From assembly GCA_009760855.2 (NCBI GenBank), contig WPIO01000090.1, forward strand, positions 186,001-250,000: a DNA stretch of 64,000 nt. Reading direction: 5' to 3'. Positions within the stretch are counted from its first letter, which is position 1; each line of letters starts with the position of its first letter. The notes under the pieces are model-generated. The model had not been told where the DNA came from. It searched no databases and was given only the letters and a program-made list of their open reading frames with translations. A program made the position numbers and the translations under genes. Positions 1 through 13,718 of this stretch are shown here, in pieces. This DNA comes from Cristatella mucedo. Lineage: Eukaryota; Bryozoa; Phylactolaemata; Cristatellidae.

Positions 1-683
1 CAGCTTTGTCGAGGCCTAGTGCACCATCGGTAGTGGACGCCGGGTCAGCACTGTGAAAGCAAAATGCTTCAGCCACATTGAGTAGCCACCCCACTGCAAG
101 GGCGACCTGCTCAAAGCTCGTTGGCAGTGGTGTGACAGCCCTCCGGACAACCTGTCCGGCCTGCCTGGGTTTTTCGACCAAGCTGTAAGTCTCCTGGCTC
201 CAACAGAGAGCACTTTAGTAGCAGAAACCACACTAGACAGCTTCCGGCTGAGAGGGGTCCAGCTTGATTAGCTTCCGGCTGAGAGGGATCCAGCCCTCAT
301 CATCCTTCCAATGTCCTCCCTTCCAATGTCCTCCCCTCCAGCACTCCTTTTATTCCATGTGTGTATTTTTTTCCCGCACGATCGAGCCATTGTTCGTTCC
401 AAAACCGCCCGACCTCTGAAGGCAGTTTGTGGTAGGTGGATGTCAGCCACAGATACTCCCAATGCATGGATTTGTGCCTGGCAGTTATCTGCCAGTTATC
501 TGCCCAGTTATCCTCAGAGGCTCTCCATCCACTCGAGAGCCAGCAGCAGCTGCTTAGGCAGTCTGATCATCCCTTATTAGGCCGAAGCAAAATGCTCACA
601 GCACCCAGTCCCTTACAATTGGATAATCTCCAATTTGTTGCACACTGTACTTGATCATGAAAAAGCTTCTCTTTGTATTGTAG
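1..683 (+). other. Upstream intron of the LTD-receptor gene (presumed); short tandem duplications
   Basis: No supported exon. A segment containing GCTTCCGGCTGAGAGG is duplicated at 238-297. CCTTCCAATGTCCTCC is repeated at about 304-335 and CAGTTATCTGCC at about 481-510. Confidence 0.5.
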
Positions 684-942
684 GCACTGAGAGTCTCACC
701 GAGTTTGTGGAACTCATCGCCAATGTCACTACAAACACCTCTCTGGATAATTACTACGTTGCCTTTTACCAAGGCATCACACTCACCGCCTTCCATGTCA
801 CTCCACTTGCTGGAATTTTTGCTGCTACCCCTGCTAAGCAGTTCATCGTGATAGGCACAGTAGATGTCTGTAAGCCATGTGATGCCACCATGCTGGGAAA
901 CAGGATCCACAATGGCATGGGTGCAATTGCCATCCATTACAG
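684..942 (+). CDS. Exon 1 in window: first half of LTD repeat 1
   Basis: The acceptor follows a T-rich tract ending TATTGTAG and the donor is CAG/GTAAGT. The exon enters in phase 1 and leaves in phase 2. It encodes TESLTEFVEL, then LDNYYVAFYQG, FIVIG and NGMGAIAIHY, which is the order of the first LTD strands. The preceding INEV-type strand should be on an exon left of the window, since no candidate is seen in 1-683. Confidence 0.8.
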
Positions 943-3900
943 GTAAGTTTATGGTGCTCCCATGCTACTGCTTGAGTTTTTCCAACCTCGGTATCGAATC
1001 TTTGAACAAAAACATTAATTAATAGTGATAATCCATTGCTATTTTGCTCCTGAGTCTTGAACCAGGAGGTAAGGTGCTTGCTCTGCACCACTCAGGTCGT
1101 GTATTCGAGTCCTGCTGTGGGCGTTCCTGTATTGCCCACTGCAAGCAGTGGTGATATTAGTTAAGGTTCTTCTGTCGCTATACAAATGGGGCTGTTGAAT
1201 CAGCTAATGTTTTTTATGATTCAATAGCACCCTCTGAGAATCTTGAATTATTCTAGGAACTTAACATAAGCTATAAAAAATCCTAGCTGATTAAGCAGCC
1301 TCTTTTTGTATAGCGACAGAAGAGCCTTTACGGCTATCACCCCGCTTGCAGTGGGCAATACAGGAATGCCCACAGCAGGACTCGAACCCACGACCTCGGG
1401 ACCGAGGTCGTGAAAGCAACCCCCTTACCTAGTGTGCCATCACAGCTCACCAAAAAATAACCGACACCATAAGGTTAGTGGTAGCGTGACCAGCCGTGCT
1501 GGCTTGGCTCAGTGGTAAAGATGCTCGCCGGGGGATCGAGGTCTGGCCGAGATCGTGGGCTCGAGCCCTGCGGCATACGTGAAGTGCCTAAATAGGGATT
1601 AAGTTCTCTTAAGGTGCAATTCATATGAACTATAGTTGTATACTACAGTGTCAGCACCTATAAGTGTGCTAAGGGCATATCATTAGGAGCCAGCAAATGC
1701 GGTGGGAAACCGGTGCATTGTAGCTTCTATTGAAATGTCAAGTCGGTTGGGGGGTGTCGTGACGTTAGTCAGAAGCAAGCTCGAGGCTTTGGCGCATGCA
1801 AGCTAGCGGCACGGTCTCCAAAGGATTTGAGGTTAGTGCGAGGCACAGCTAAACGATTTTAGTCTGTAGAGCCGATGGTACGATGTCATCCCTAGCATGA
1901 TTGGGGGGGGGAATATTGTCATTAATAGTCTAGAGCCAGAGGCTGAAGGGATCTAAAAGTTTGTGACAAAACCTAAAATTCTATACACTGCTTGATAGTT
2001 AGCCTCTGCATGTCGGTGAGAAGTGGTATGATGTGGCAACTACGCACCTCACGCCGGACAAGCCTAGCTGTCGAGTTTTGCATCAACTGTAAGCGCAGAC
2101 CAGCAAGCAATGAATTACAGAAGTCAAGACTGGATGTCACAAATACATTTGATACAACTGTGTGCCATATTTGGACATTCGCACACAGACTAACCTTGTG
2201 CCTGGTCGTTTAAAGGTCGATTTCTTCGAAGCCTTTTTTGCGTTAAAGGGTAGTTAAATGTTTAAAACGATTGCACGGCCATTGTTTTGTTGGTTGTCGT
2301 TTTATGACGGTTACTAAATGAGGGATCAGGATTTGGTGGCATAACTTCTCAAGCCTTCCCTTTTCTCATTATGTTCTCCGCTCAGGGTAAATGCAATTGA
2401 TAGTGCCAAATTGTCTGTGGCTACTAAGCTTCCCAAGTAATGTTTTTTACACAAGCAACCCACATTCAACCCAAGTGCTAAGGCAGCCGCCGTCGATCTC
2501 TTCAGCATGGGCCAAGTAGAGACCGTGTTGTCCAAGTGCTGCTTGATCGCCCGACCTAGTTCACACTTCCTACTGCTCTCCTGCTATTGTGACGTGTGAC
2601 GGCTCGGTGACGAGCTCATTGATTCCATCCGTTTGCAGAGAAGAGGGCCCAATTCTCAGTGGCTGGCCGGCCTCGCGCGACGGCCTCGTCGATGCCTACG
2701 TATACGTGGCCGAAAGCAGCCCGGAGCACCCGAGGCTCATCGATCTGCTCGGCCTGCACAGATCGCACATCGTCTACGAGGATGACAGCGCCTTTGCTCT
2801 CGGCGACGAGTCGGTCGGCCTTTGCGGCGACAACGTCATGTCGCTGATGCTGCTCACACCGGGCCGCCCAAACAACTGCTTGGACAATCCGTCGGCGCTG
2901 AAGCCGCGCAGCAGCAGCAGTGACCTGGCGGTCGCATACATCAACGAATGGCAGCCCTTGGCCAATGGCAGTAGCTCGTACGTGGAGCTGGTCGGCCCGC
3001 CCGACGTCTCGCTGTATGGGCTTGCCCTGAAGGTGGCACTACTGAACCTGACGAGCGGCGCTGTGTTGCGCGAGAGCAGCTTGCTGAAGCTGGATTGGGA
3101 GGCACGACTGTCGCCGACCGGACTCTACGCTCTCTCGAGCAGTGCCTTGAATGCCCTCGCGGTCGACGCGCTTGCAGCAGCAGCTTTGGGCGGGGGCAGC
3201 GTCACCTTCCGGCTGATGCTTGCGACCGTGCTGAACAAGACCGTCTGGACCCACGCCGAGCCGCTGGTTCCACTCGACTCGGTCGACGTGCTGCCGTCGA
3301 GCGGAGCCGCCACGGCCGCTGGATCCCAATCGGGCGCACGCTTCGTGCAGCTGAACCTGACCGGCGGTATGCTGTCGGCATCCAGGTGCCGGCTGAACGC
3401 CAGCTCACCGGCCTCGGCTGCAGCCAACAGTCCGGCATTCGATCCGAGGCCCGTCACGCCTAACGCAGCCAATAACTGCCCTCTGCCATTCGGCGTGCTG
3501 ATCAACGAGGTGATGCCGCCTAGCTCCTCGGACCCGTCGTCGTTCGTCGAGCTGCTGGTTCAAGGTGAGTGAGATGATGATGGCTTACTCGCCATGACAA
3601 TCGCTTGCTCGCTGCCTGGTCCGCCTGAGCCGGCAAATCAGCCCCTCGCCTTAGGGACCCCGGTCGGGTAGGATCTTAATGGGTGAGCTGTTTATGGCTC
3701 GGTTTCGCGAGTCTTTGGTTCAGCTTGCGTCAAGAATGGTGCGACCCATTTTTTCTTTTCTTTTGCCACAGTGTCCATTTAGTGTGTCAAATGCTTTTTT
3801 TGTAGTCTTTGTCTAGTAGTTCACCCCCCCCCCCCCCGACAGCTCTGACTGTTAGTCCTGGTGCACCCGGTAAGGTCATTGACCAGCCAACGTCGGGTTA

Positions 3901-6900
3901 GTGCTTCGTGTCGTGGAGAGCCAGCTGCTCTCACCTACTGGCAGTCTTTGTTGAAAATGTTAATGTGCCTAAACTGTCAGGATTTTCGTGGCAATTGCCA
4001 CTGCATCCTGTGGAACGGCTCGCTCTCTCTTTTTCACTCTTTTTTTTCTGTCTTTCTCTCTTTCTCACTAGTGAGAAAGATGCTCGTGTCTCGTCATTGG
4101 ATTTCGAATCCACCACTCTAAAACCGGAAGTTTATGTCTCATCCTACTAATTATTGATAGGCGGCTACCGGTAGTAGCACTTTGCAGTAATGGGAGGTTC
4201 TGATGGCACGTGACTTGGTTAGTCTGCAAAGTAACTTCGAAAAAGACCAGTCCCCACGGTGCCCAGACGACGGTATAATACTTGGCCTCTAGGCAGCTTC
4301 ATTCTGTACTCCACGTGAATAGAAAAAAAGTTGTTTTTAACATGGCCCATCAAGACCGCGGTCAGTAAATGTACTCTAGGGTTTAGGAATATACTTTAGG
4401 GTTGCAGTCACGACGAGAGTTGTATGTTGTAAGCTACTTGAAGTTACCGGTAAAGGACAAAGCAAGGGTTGCAGTTCACCTTTCCTTGACTGCCATACAT
4501 AGCCCTGCATTTGACCATGTTTGGAGGCATCTTTGCATTCCTACCTTTGCATTGTCACATTTTTTTGTAAGAAACTGTTGGATTTATCGTCTAAAAAAGA
4601 GACGGCAGGTCAATGTGGATGTCGTGAGGTATCCCACCCCTACTGAAGGTGCTCAATGCAGCCGGTAGGTTGGTCTTTAGATCAAAAAAGCAGTGGGGAG
4701 TCGCCTTAGCTAAAGGAGCTGCTCTGGTTACTGGTTGGTCAGCTATTGCAAAGCACATTCTTGCTCTCACCCTTGTGCTGCCATGGTTTAGCTGCTGCAC
4801 ACCTGGTGAACTGCTCAAGCAGTTTCAGCCACCTCGTCTCTTGCACTCATCTTCTCACCTGAACTGTGGAGCTCACTTCGACAATTATTGCACCAAAACC
4901 ATGTCTGATGACCTGCTTCTTACTCAGAACTTGCTTTTTAGCCATCGTACTTGGCCACTTCCGTGCTGGTTGCTTGCTTGACCGCTATCCTGATTCTGCT
5001 ATGCTTCTGGCGTGTCTCTGTGTCCCACCCGGTTTGGCCCTGTGGTTAAGGCCCCTTAACGACCGAGGTCAAGGTGAATGTATTTGATGACCGAGGTTAT
5101 GGGCCAGAGCCTGTGGCATATGTGAAGCATCTGAATAGAGATTTGGTCCTGATAGGATGGTATATAAATGGATTATATTTTTATTAATTTTTTCCTTATA
5201 GAATTCGTTGGCTCCCAGGTGCACTCAGAAAGCCGCTTAGATTGTTGATCCATTGTAGACCAGGCCTTCAGAGCCTCTAAAATGTCTCATGTGGGTTTGC
5301 TAGCAAAGACCACGTGCACACTGTCACGACATCACAAATGAAGACCACGTGCACATGAACACTGCTTTTCTAACAGCTGAAGGAGCTGCTTTGTATCTAT
5401 CGATGCGGAATTCGTGTTTATTGGAAGGTTCCACGTTTGTTGCTACTGTTTGCTCTATTTAACTTCAGCTTACCAAGGGTGTGTTAGTGCGCGTGCTTAC
5501 GTGTGTGCTAATGTTTGCCTGTGCACACGCTTCAGTACCCCATCTTGGCTAATGTGTGCATTCCAGGCAGGCATTTGGACTCGTGAGTGCACACAGCTTA
5601 CAGCTGTTGCTTTTCTCCTTATTTTACAGTACCTTTGACTGCTAGTGTAACACTGGACGGCTTTGTGCTAGTTTACTGGAGTGGCGATACTGGTGCAGCT
5701 GTCAAAAGTTTGAGCCTATCCAAGTCATCGGCCAAGCTATCATCAACATCGGAATGGCTAGTCGTCCTGGAAGGTAATTGCCACCTCCGACATGCCATTC
5801 CTGCTGACAGTTTGCTGCCACTGTCGAGTCAGTGTGGCCTCCGGGTTGCAGCTGCCTTTGAGCTAGTAATGGCAGTGACATGTTTCCCGTTAAGATTACC
5901 TATAATAGTAATAATAATAATACATTTGTATGGTGCTTTCAGAGAACTTAGTCTCTTTCTGGGCACTATACATATGCTGTAAAGGAAGCACAATCGAATG
6001 GTTAGTGGTAGCATGCTCAATATCAACAAGCATCACATGGTTTGAGATGGCATGCACAAGACCAGCATGCAAATATGGTTTGTCGCCACATGCACAGTGT
6101 CTGCACGAATAAGCGCAAAGGACGAAGTACATTGACACATTGAATGCTGTGATAAATAGACCTATGTTAGCTTCTTTGTATATGTAGTTATGTCAGGGGA
6201 CGTTGTGACGTATGTCGATAGTGAGTTCCATGTTTTAAGAGCATACGGAACTAAAGGAACAGCCTCCAACGGTTTTCAGGTTCGTACGAGATATTGCTAA
6301 ACGATTCCAGTCAGAACAGTGGGTTGTATGATTTTTGGCCTAGTGGGGGAGTAGATCTGATAGGTAGGCTAGAGCCAAAGAATGAAGGAACGTAAAATTA
6401 AGTTACAAGAGCCATATAGTAAGTTGAAAATCTGAGCATACGTTAGTAGTATGAGAGACTGGTGCCGGCAAGTGCATTAGCCGATGCTCGAAGCTCGATC
6501 TTTGTGTGCCTCTTGCCCTTCATGCTACGCATCTGTGGTGCTGCATTAGTAGCAGTATCAAGTTCGACCGTTGATGGAAATTCATCAGCCCGGAGCTAAT
6601 TAATTGTATGCTTTGCTAGTTTACAAAGACATTGCGATCTGAACCAGGGGTTTTTACCATTTTTCCTAATCCACTAACCAAAATGTGGTACTTAAAAGCC
6701 CACGAAAACGATGGCTGGTTCAGCGGGTGCTCACTACCGAAGAGAACAGCATCACACACGACTTTATTTTTTTATTTTACAGTCTACCACTAATGCCACA
6801 TTGCTCTTTTCCTACCCCTTCCCGCCCTCAATTTGCCTACCTTGCTTCCCATATCTTCTCATGTGATTATGTAGGATGTCCCAATTTCCTGCTTTCAGTG

Positions 6901-9900
6901 TGCCTGCAGTGAATTTGCCGATCTCTGTCCTGCCCTGACCAATGCTTTCTCTCCCTCCCGAGACCCTACAAAGAGTTGCTGAGCAAGGCTGTCTAGGGAT
7001 TATGTTATCAAAACCGAGTGCTCTCGCTCAAACCTGTATGCTGCGCTTGATCATTGCCGTGGCAAGACTGCTACCAAAGCCTTTGGCTCTCCCTGACAAA
7101 ACTTTTGAAAATGTATCTTTTCATGCTGACCAACCACTTCCCGAGCATTATTCTTCTTGCTCATATAGGTTTGTTGTGCCGTGGTCGTTTGCATTGCATT
7201 TCTGCTTAACCCTTCGTCTTCGAAAAAGAACTACAATCTTCACGGCATGTGCTGGCACCCTTCCCAGCCCGTGTCTCGCGCCATTTAGCTCTGATTTTTG
7301 AAACTGCTTCTAATCGGAGCAAACCTATGCACATTCAGATGAAAAAGTATTTGAATAGTCTAGCATTGTATGCGGGTTATGTCTGCTAATTATTGGATAC
7401 CCAAGTATGAATTGCAACCATAGCGATACAAGTTTTGGACGATGCACCTTAAATTACCCAAATCGTCTAAATCCCTTTAAAAATGGCAGGGTGTTAGCCA
7501 AAACGGGGTATCTAGAAACGGCACTTTATCCATTTTTGCCGTAAGCCTAACGATGCGCTCAACCCGGAATTAAACAGTGAACCCATTTAGTGTCGTTTAT
7601 TTTGCCGAGAAAAGTGCCCAATGTTGCCAAATTGCCAAACTTTGGGGGTAACGTTTTGACACTGCAAGGCTGGGCCCATGACGATCAAATATCAATACTA
7701 AAGATTTTAGTTGCAGTAAATGTGAAAAAGGTGGTGAAGGGGTGGGGTTGGCCGTTAAGAATGCCTTGGGGCCCTAAAGAGCACCGGCATGACGGGGAGG
7801 AAGTGTCTGCACAGGCCATCTGACTGGCAGGTCTACCTTGGACGATAAGACTGCCGCATGACCACCTGGGCAAGCATAGTGTGTTCAGTGGCCTGGCAGA
7901 GGGTGAATCTGGTTGTGGGCAGGGCAACGTGGCAATGGTGCCACGCCCATAGTGCTCCTTGGTCGCGCCAGTCCCGAGCTACCATTCTTCGGGAAAACCA
8001 CGTGCTAAAGTTGGAGGGGTTAAAGGACCGTTTTGCTTTTGCACAACCTCATGCTCAAAATCTGTAGTCATCCTATGGGAAGCGAGTTGGCAGTGCTTCT
8101 GTCAAAAGATAATTAAATTTATATGGTCTGCATTCTTGAGTCGAATGGAGGAAGCCACTTCTGTCCACGAAGAATGTATTAAGCCGTTTACGGTGGACCA
8201 AAGTTCAGATCCTTTGGACTGCTGAAGACTAGGTTAGGATTCTAATTCACACTCTTTTCGAACTGCAAGAAAATACTTGGCATGTGGCCGCTGTCAGCTC
8301 TCGAATTTTGGCGAAGGTGTCATCCTATGGGTGTGTTTCAGCAGGAGTGGCATCTTGACCCAAGTCTATATTTAGACCTTTAGAACGTTGAACTCCCACG
8401 TGTGATAAAACTTCTTAGGTTGGACTATATTTTCATTCACAGCGACCTAAGGTTATAGGAACTATGTGTGCTAGCATTTGATCATCCCCATGCCTAGGCA
8501 GGTCCGACAGGTCGTTGCTACTAAGGGAGGTACTACATTACGTTAACTGGATAAATTAAGCATGAAACATTATAATTGCAAGAGTATGTAGCTTTTTCTA
8601 ATTACAACTAGTGTGCATGCTTTTGATGACAGCATCGTTTAGTATTTTCTCAAAATGCTGACAAGTACGCAGCTGTCATGGTGGCTGCGCCAGCAGTCCA
8701 AATACTTTTGTGCTTGAGTGCATGTATGTATACTTGCATGTATATATGTATCTACATGTACATTCATTATGTGCTTATAGGTCCGCCTCCTGGAGCACGG
8801 CATATTGTGGCCCTGTACTACAACTACGACTTCCTCTATCCTGCTGGAAAGCGCCTGGCCACGGCTGAACGGCTGCTGGCCAGCGCAGCGTATAGCATTG
8901 ACTTCGATCGACCGCCACTGTCGGAAGTCCTTATCGAAACTTTCCGAACCCTATATCCCAGTCGCGACATGTCGTTCTGTGAGTAGTCTCGTGGTGCGTG
9001 GCCACAGCAGCTGCCCACTAAACTCGGGCCATGATGGGTGCTCTTGTTGGTCATCGGTATTTGCCCTCCGGGTCTTAGCCCTGGGCTATGGGACTCAAAC
9101 TCGCAACCTGTGTTGTGGGTTCGAGGCCTACAGTAGGGGTGGGGGATGATGACCGTTAAGGCCCCTCCCCCCACGGAATGTATGGGGCATCAGCTAGCCT
9201 TTTGTCCCCGGATTCAGCTTATCATGCCAGACACTGCTAGGCAGGCGTAAGCTTTGCATTTGAATCATTCTGTATCATTCTGGTTTGGCCACTGCTGGTG
9301 CAGTCCGTGAGCTGGCCTTACCACCCGACAATGCTCGGCTCTGCCAGCAACCCTTTAGCCTGCATCGAAGCAGGCCGAGATGTACTACGATCAACGATGG
9401 AAGTGTTAATGGCAACTTTTGTGTGTATTGTAATATGTATATTGCCAATGTGCTTGTCCCTGTCGAAATGCATCCAAGCACTTATGAGTTTCTTCCTGCA
9501 GTCTTTGCATGTGTGCTTGATATGTGCAATGTGCCACTATTTGTCCAGCTCGTGCATCCTGATAGGCCGGCTCTGCTCTGCCTGGATGCCGTACTGCTGC
9601 TGCGGTTCACCGTGCACAAACCACCGTAGCAGCGCAGACTTGGGGCGCTTTTGTGGGTGCAGCTCTCACAGCCGGCAAAGCCCTGTATCCCGACATTGCT
9701 GCAGGTGCAACCTCTACTTGCTGTCGCGCCCACGACAGTGCACTACGATGTGAACCCTGTGCTACCGGGTTACTTCCCCTGGCGTCTTGGGTGGCTATTC
9801 GAACGCTGCTAGCGATGAGTCCGAGGCAAGGTGGTTGGAGGAGTTCAGGGGATGTCTGGCTTTGTGTAATGTAATGTGCTTTGTAAAATACCAGCAGGAA

Positions 9901-12900
9901 ATCATGCCTTGGCATCGAATTTGCTGTTCGGTTTGGTGCCCTAATCGGCAAATGGCAAGGGCAGTCGCTGGTGCCTGTAATGGGCTGTTGCTTTCGGCTG
10001 GACTATGGTGGGACCAGAAGAGACATTGACTGAAATCTAGAAAAATCGACATGTGACTCATTCTTGATCTAGTCGTAATTAGCAGATCGGGTCAGGATGC
10101 TCCTGGCTATAGTTGTTGAATTTGAGGCTTTGTGAGCATTAATTCATTTGTGAGCATTAATTCATTTGTGTATCGCCCTAAGAGAACATAATCAATGCAG
10201 GCGCTTTACATATGCCACAGGGCTCGAGCACCTTAACCACTGGGCCAAACCAGTGAGGCATGTATGAAGGTAGCAAGTGGATTGGTTGACTATTATTTAA
10301 CTGTGTTGCAATAATGATTCATTGCACATGGCCTCTTGGCAGTGTGGTTGGGTACCTGTCATAGTGTGCTTTCAGTTATGGTATGCCACTAGCATCCGAA
10401 ACTCTACGCTAGTAGTTCTAGGTCCAGAATTCATTGCTGTGTGCCTACGGGTTTCTAATGCTTGTTGAGTCAGTTTACAGAGTTCTGTTTATTTATATTC
10501 CCTAGGCAAGAGGCTTATCATCGGTGAATGGGCTTGGGTGTGAGTGGCCGGCCTCAAAGATCTCTCGTGCTAGTTCCCACAGCCATTGTGCTAACCGAAC
10601 GTTACCGGTGTCGGCTGTTTTCAGAGGATGTTCAGTGACAGGTTTTCTAAAGGTTTTGCCACTATATTCCTTCTGTAACTCTCTGGAGGCTGTGCTGGCC
10701 TGCCGGGCCACACTCGTACCTGGTTGGGTGGTGCAGCCAAGCTAGCAGTCGCCACCAAAGAATTGCCTTGTTCAAGATGCCTGACTTGCTGGTCAGGCTG
10801 CATCTGCAGATGGACATGCCGGCATCCTGCTACCCAAAACCCTGCAATCCTGTGCACCCCCTCTATCTCTGTACTTGACTTTACAGGAAACTGCCTAGGG
10901 GGCTGGTGTGTGCCCAGTCGGTGGGAGTGAGACAAGCCGTGATATTGACATCCCGACCCTTATCACAGCTGCCTAGTGCCGAGACTGATTTGGTTTGTAT
11001 TCTTATCAGCCCACTGCCACACGTGCAGGAACCGAATTTCTTGGGCTTGCTTCATTCTGAACTTAATTCCATCTTAGTTCTTTGATGATTAAATAGGCAT
11101 CATTATTCGATTTGTCTTAGAAGTGTGCTTTGAGCTGGAATGTATGATAATGACAGGTTACCTGGAATCTTTACCAGTGTCGGTGGCTAACTAGTTTGAA
11201 GGGAAGTGGGGGGGACTGCAACTAGAACATAATCTCAGCCCTGGTTTACCTCACTTGATTTCAGTCGTGCTGACTGCCAGTTGGTTGAGCAATCTCTCTC
11301 AAGACCCCGATCTTGCTGCTAGCTGCAATTGTGCAGGGGGCTCATTGGCTAGGCATTGATTGGGGCTCATCAACTGCTTCCTATTGCCAGCCATGACCTG
11401 GTTCTGCCCCTCCCCCATTGGAGAAAGCTATCGATTGGCTATAGTTCTTGGCTGCACACAGCCCAGCATGATTATAATGCAAGCAACGAAGTCGGAAGTG
11501 TATGGCTGCTCCTGCTTTGTTTTTAGTGCAAATGCTTCAGGTAACTTCGAGTTCATGCCTCCCTCATGCCAATTGCTCGGCACAAATTACGGCTTGGGTG
11601 CTTGGACTAGATGTGGCTGACGTGGTGCAAGCAATAAGTTGGAAAATGTTTGGGCTCTAGACAAGACCATATAATTGCCATCGTTGGAGTAGCAAGAAGG
11701 CATCCAGTCAAGCTGATGGCAGGCGGATTAGAGAATCACTTCTTAAGCTGGCTGGCCAATGGCTACGATCCATCCTAATTGAGTTGGATTGTAGTGCTCT
11801 GGCTTTCTCCAGGGCACCGAAAGGTCAGCTTCTGTCATGCCATGCATCTTAACATCACTGCTGGATTTCTCTCTTCCTTCGCTATAGATGGGCAAGGTGT
11901 TGTGACTGTCGTGGATACCAACAAGCAGCTGTCGCTGAGCCGCTGTCCTGGCAGCACTAGCTCCACAGTCGACGCTTTTGAGCCGATGCCGCCGACGAGG
12001 CAGTTACCGAACGTCGCGTGCAGGGCACAGCCGAGAGGAACCGAGGCCATCACGGTGCAGCAGGGCCTGCAGCTACGAGTTCGAATCAACGAGCTCTCCG
12101 CTAGTGCTGGCGCTGGCAGCTTTGTCGAGCTGCTGAGCGCCGAGCCGGGCCTGCCACTGACCGGCCTCTCGCTCGGCCTCATGTGGTCGGATGGCAGCAG
12201 CAACTGGTCGAGTGCCAACTACTCGCGGACCTCAGTGCAGCCGACGAACGGCAGCATCGTGTCGGCCAGTGGCTACTACAAGGCAGAGCTGGCAGCCAGC
12301 GACATCCATCCGCCTCCCGGCGCCTCGGTGTTGTGCGTGGTGCTAGTGTCCGGCCGAGGCGCCGGCTCGCTGGCAACGATGCCAGAGCAGCTGAGCTTCG
12401 ATGCCAAAGACACAGGTCTAGTTGATCAGATCGTGGACGCGCTGGCCGTCTTCGTCGGCAATGGCTCGGCGGCGCCCACCGTGGCTAGCGGCAGCGAGTG
12501 GCCGCTCACGCCACCCTATGCTCCATTGAGCAGCACTGGCGGCCTGCTGGGCACCGCCTCGTTTTCGCGCTGCTATGTGGGCACCGCTGCAGCCAAGGTT
12601 AACGTTGCGTTCGCAGCAGCAGCTAGTGCCACGCCAGGCGCAGCAAACCACTGCCCGCTGCCGCCGGTGCTCGTGCAGCATGTTTGCACCGCTGGCGGCC
12701 TGGCTACCGGAGAGGGCCGCAACCTGTCGCTGAAGCTTGAAGCGTCAGCAGCGCCAATGCTGCCGCTAGAGCGGCTGCGTGTTGTCACTTACGGAGGCGA
12801 GCAGTCTTTGCTGAAGTTCACACCTTTAGACGTGCCGCTGAGTGTCAGCGCAATCGGCAACGATGGCACGCTGGCTGTCAGCACGCCGTATCGGACAAAG

Positions 12901-13626
12901 GTAGGCAGGCACCTGCAGCGTGGCGCTGACTGCTCGCTGATGACACCATGCGTCAGCAGGCATGCCCGTGACTTGCTCTGTCCTCGGCCCGCCGAGCCCA
13001 TAGCTCGGAGTCGTGCAGGCCTTTGGGCTGTCGTCCGCTCTGGCCCGTGAGGGCAGTGGAGCTGCTGCTGGCCTTCGAGTTCTGCATGTGCATGGGCACG
13101 TCTGTGTCACAGTTATGCTGCCGGCTCACGTGCCTATCCTGACCCTTGTACCGCTTCTGGTCGCTGCCATCGTAGTCGTTGTTGCTGACCTGTCGCTTTA
13201 CTTCTTCTCGCCTGACTTCTTTTGTTTTCTTTCTCCATCTGCAGCTTGGGCTTATCGCTCCCCACTCATCTTACGTGTTCATTTGCTGAGCTTTTGCAGT
13301 CTGACGGTCCTTGCCCACTGAACACGTGGACGTTTGTGCACCTGTCCAATCGCTCGCATGCTTTCCAGCACCCGCCCACACACCCACACACACACCCATA
13401 CCCTCGAGTGCAGGTAGTTGATATGGCTCTGGTTGAGCAGTTTGTGGAAATTTTCTGCAAATCCTCATCAAAATAGAAAAGGGTCGGATTGTCGCTAGGT
13501 CATGAGCTGGTCCCCAGTGTGGACGTTGTGAAGTTGTTAGTATGCTGGCTTCCCTCTAGGCATGGCTTCGATGTCGAGTTGTGCTGCTTACATCGTTAGG
13601 CCCGCTAGGCTTTCCCTCATAGTTTT

Positions 13627-13718
<92 letters not shown>

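Noticed and set aside
1-30. SFVE-like reading at the very left edge, reminiscent of an LTD strand
   Set aside because: A stop codon follows after two residues and there is no donor site; taken as chance.
11835-12788. Several - strand frames opposite exons 2 and 5
   Set aside because: GC-rich coding sequence gives long antisense frames; only the + strand carries LTD motifs and splice sites.
12901-13050. Extension of exon 5 past position 12900 in the open frame
   Set aside because: The LTD pattern stops at a good GTAGGC donor, and the next exon (13845) continues the fold in the matching phase.
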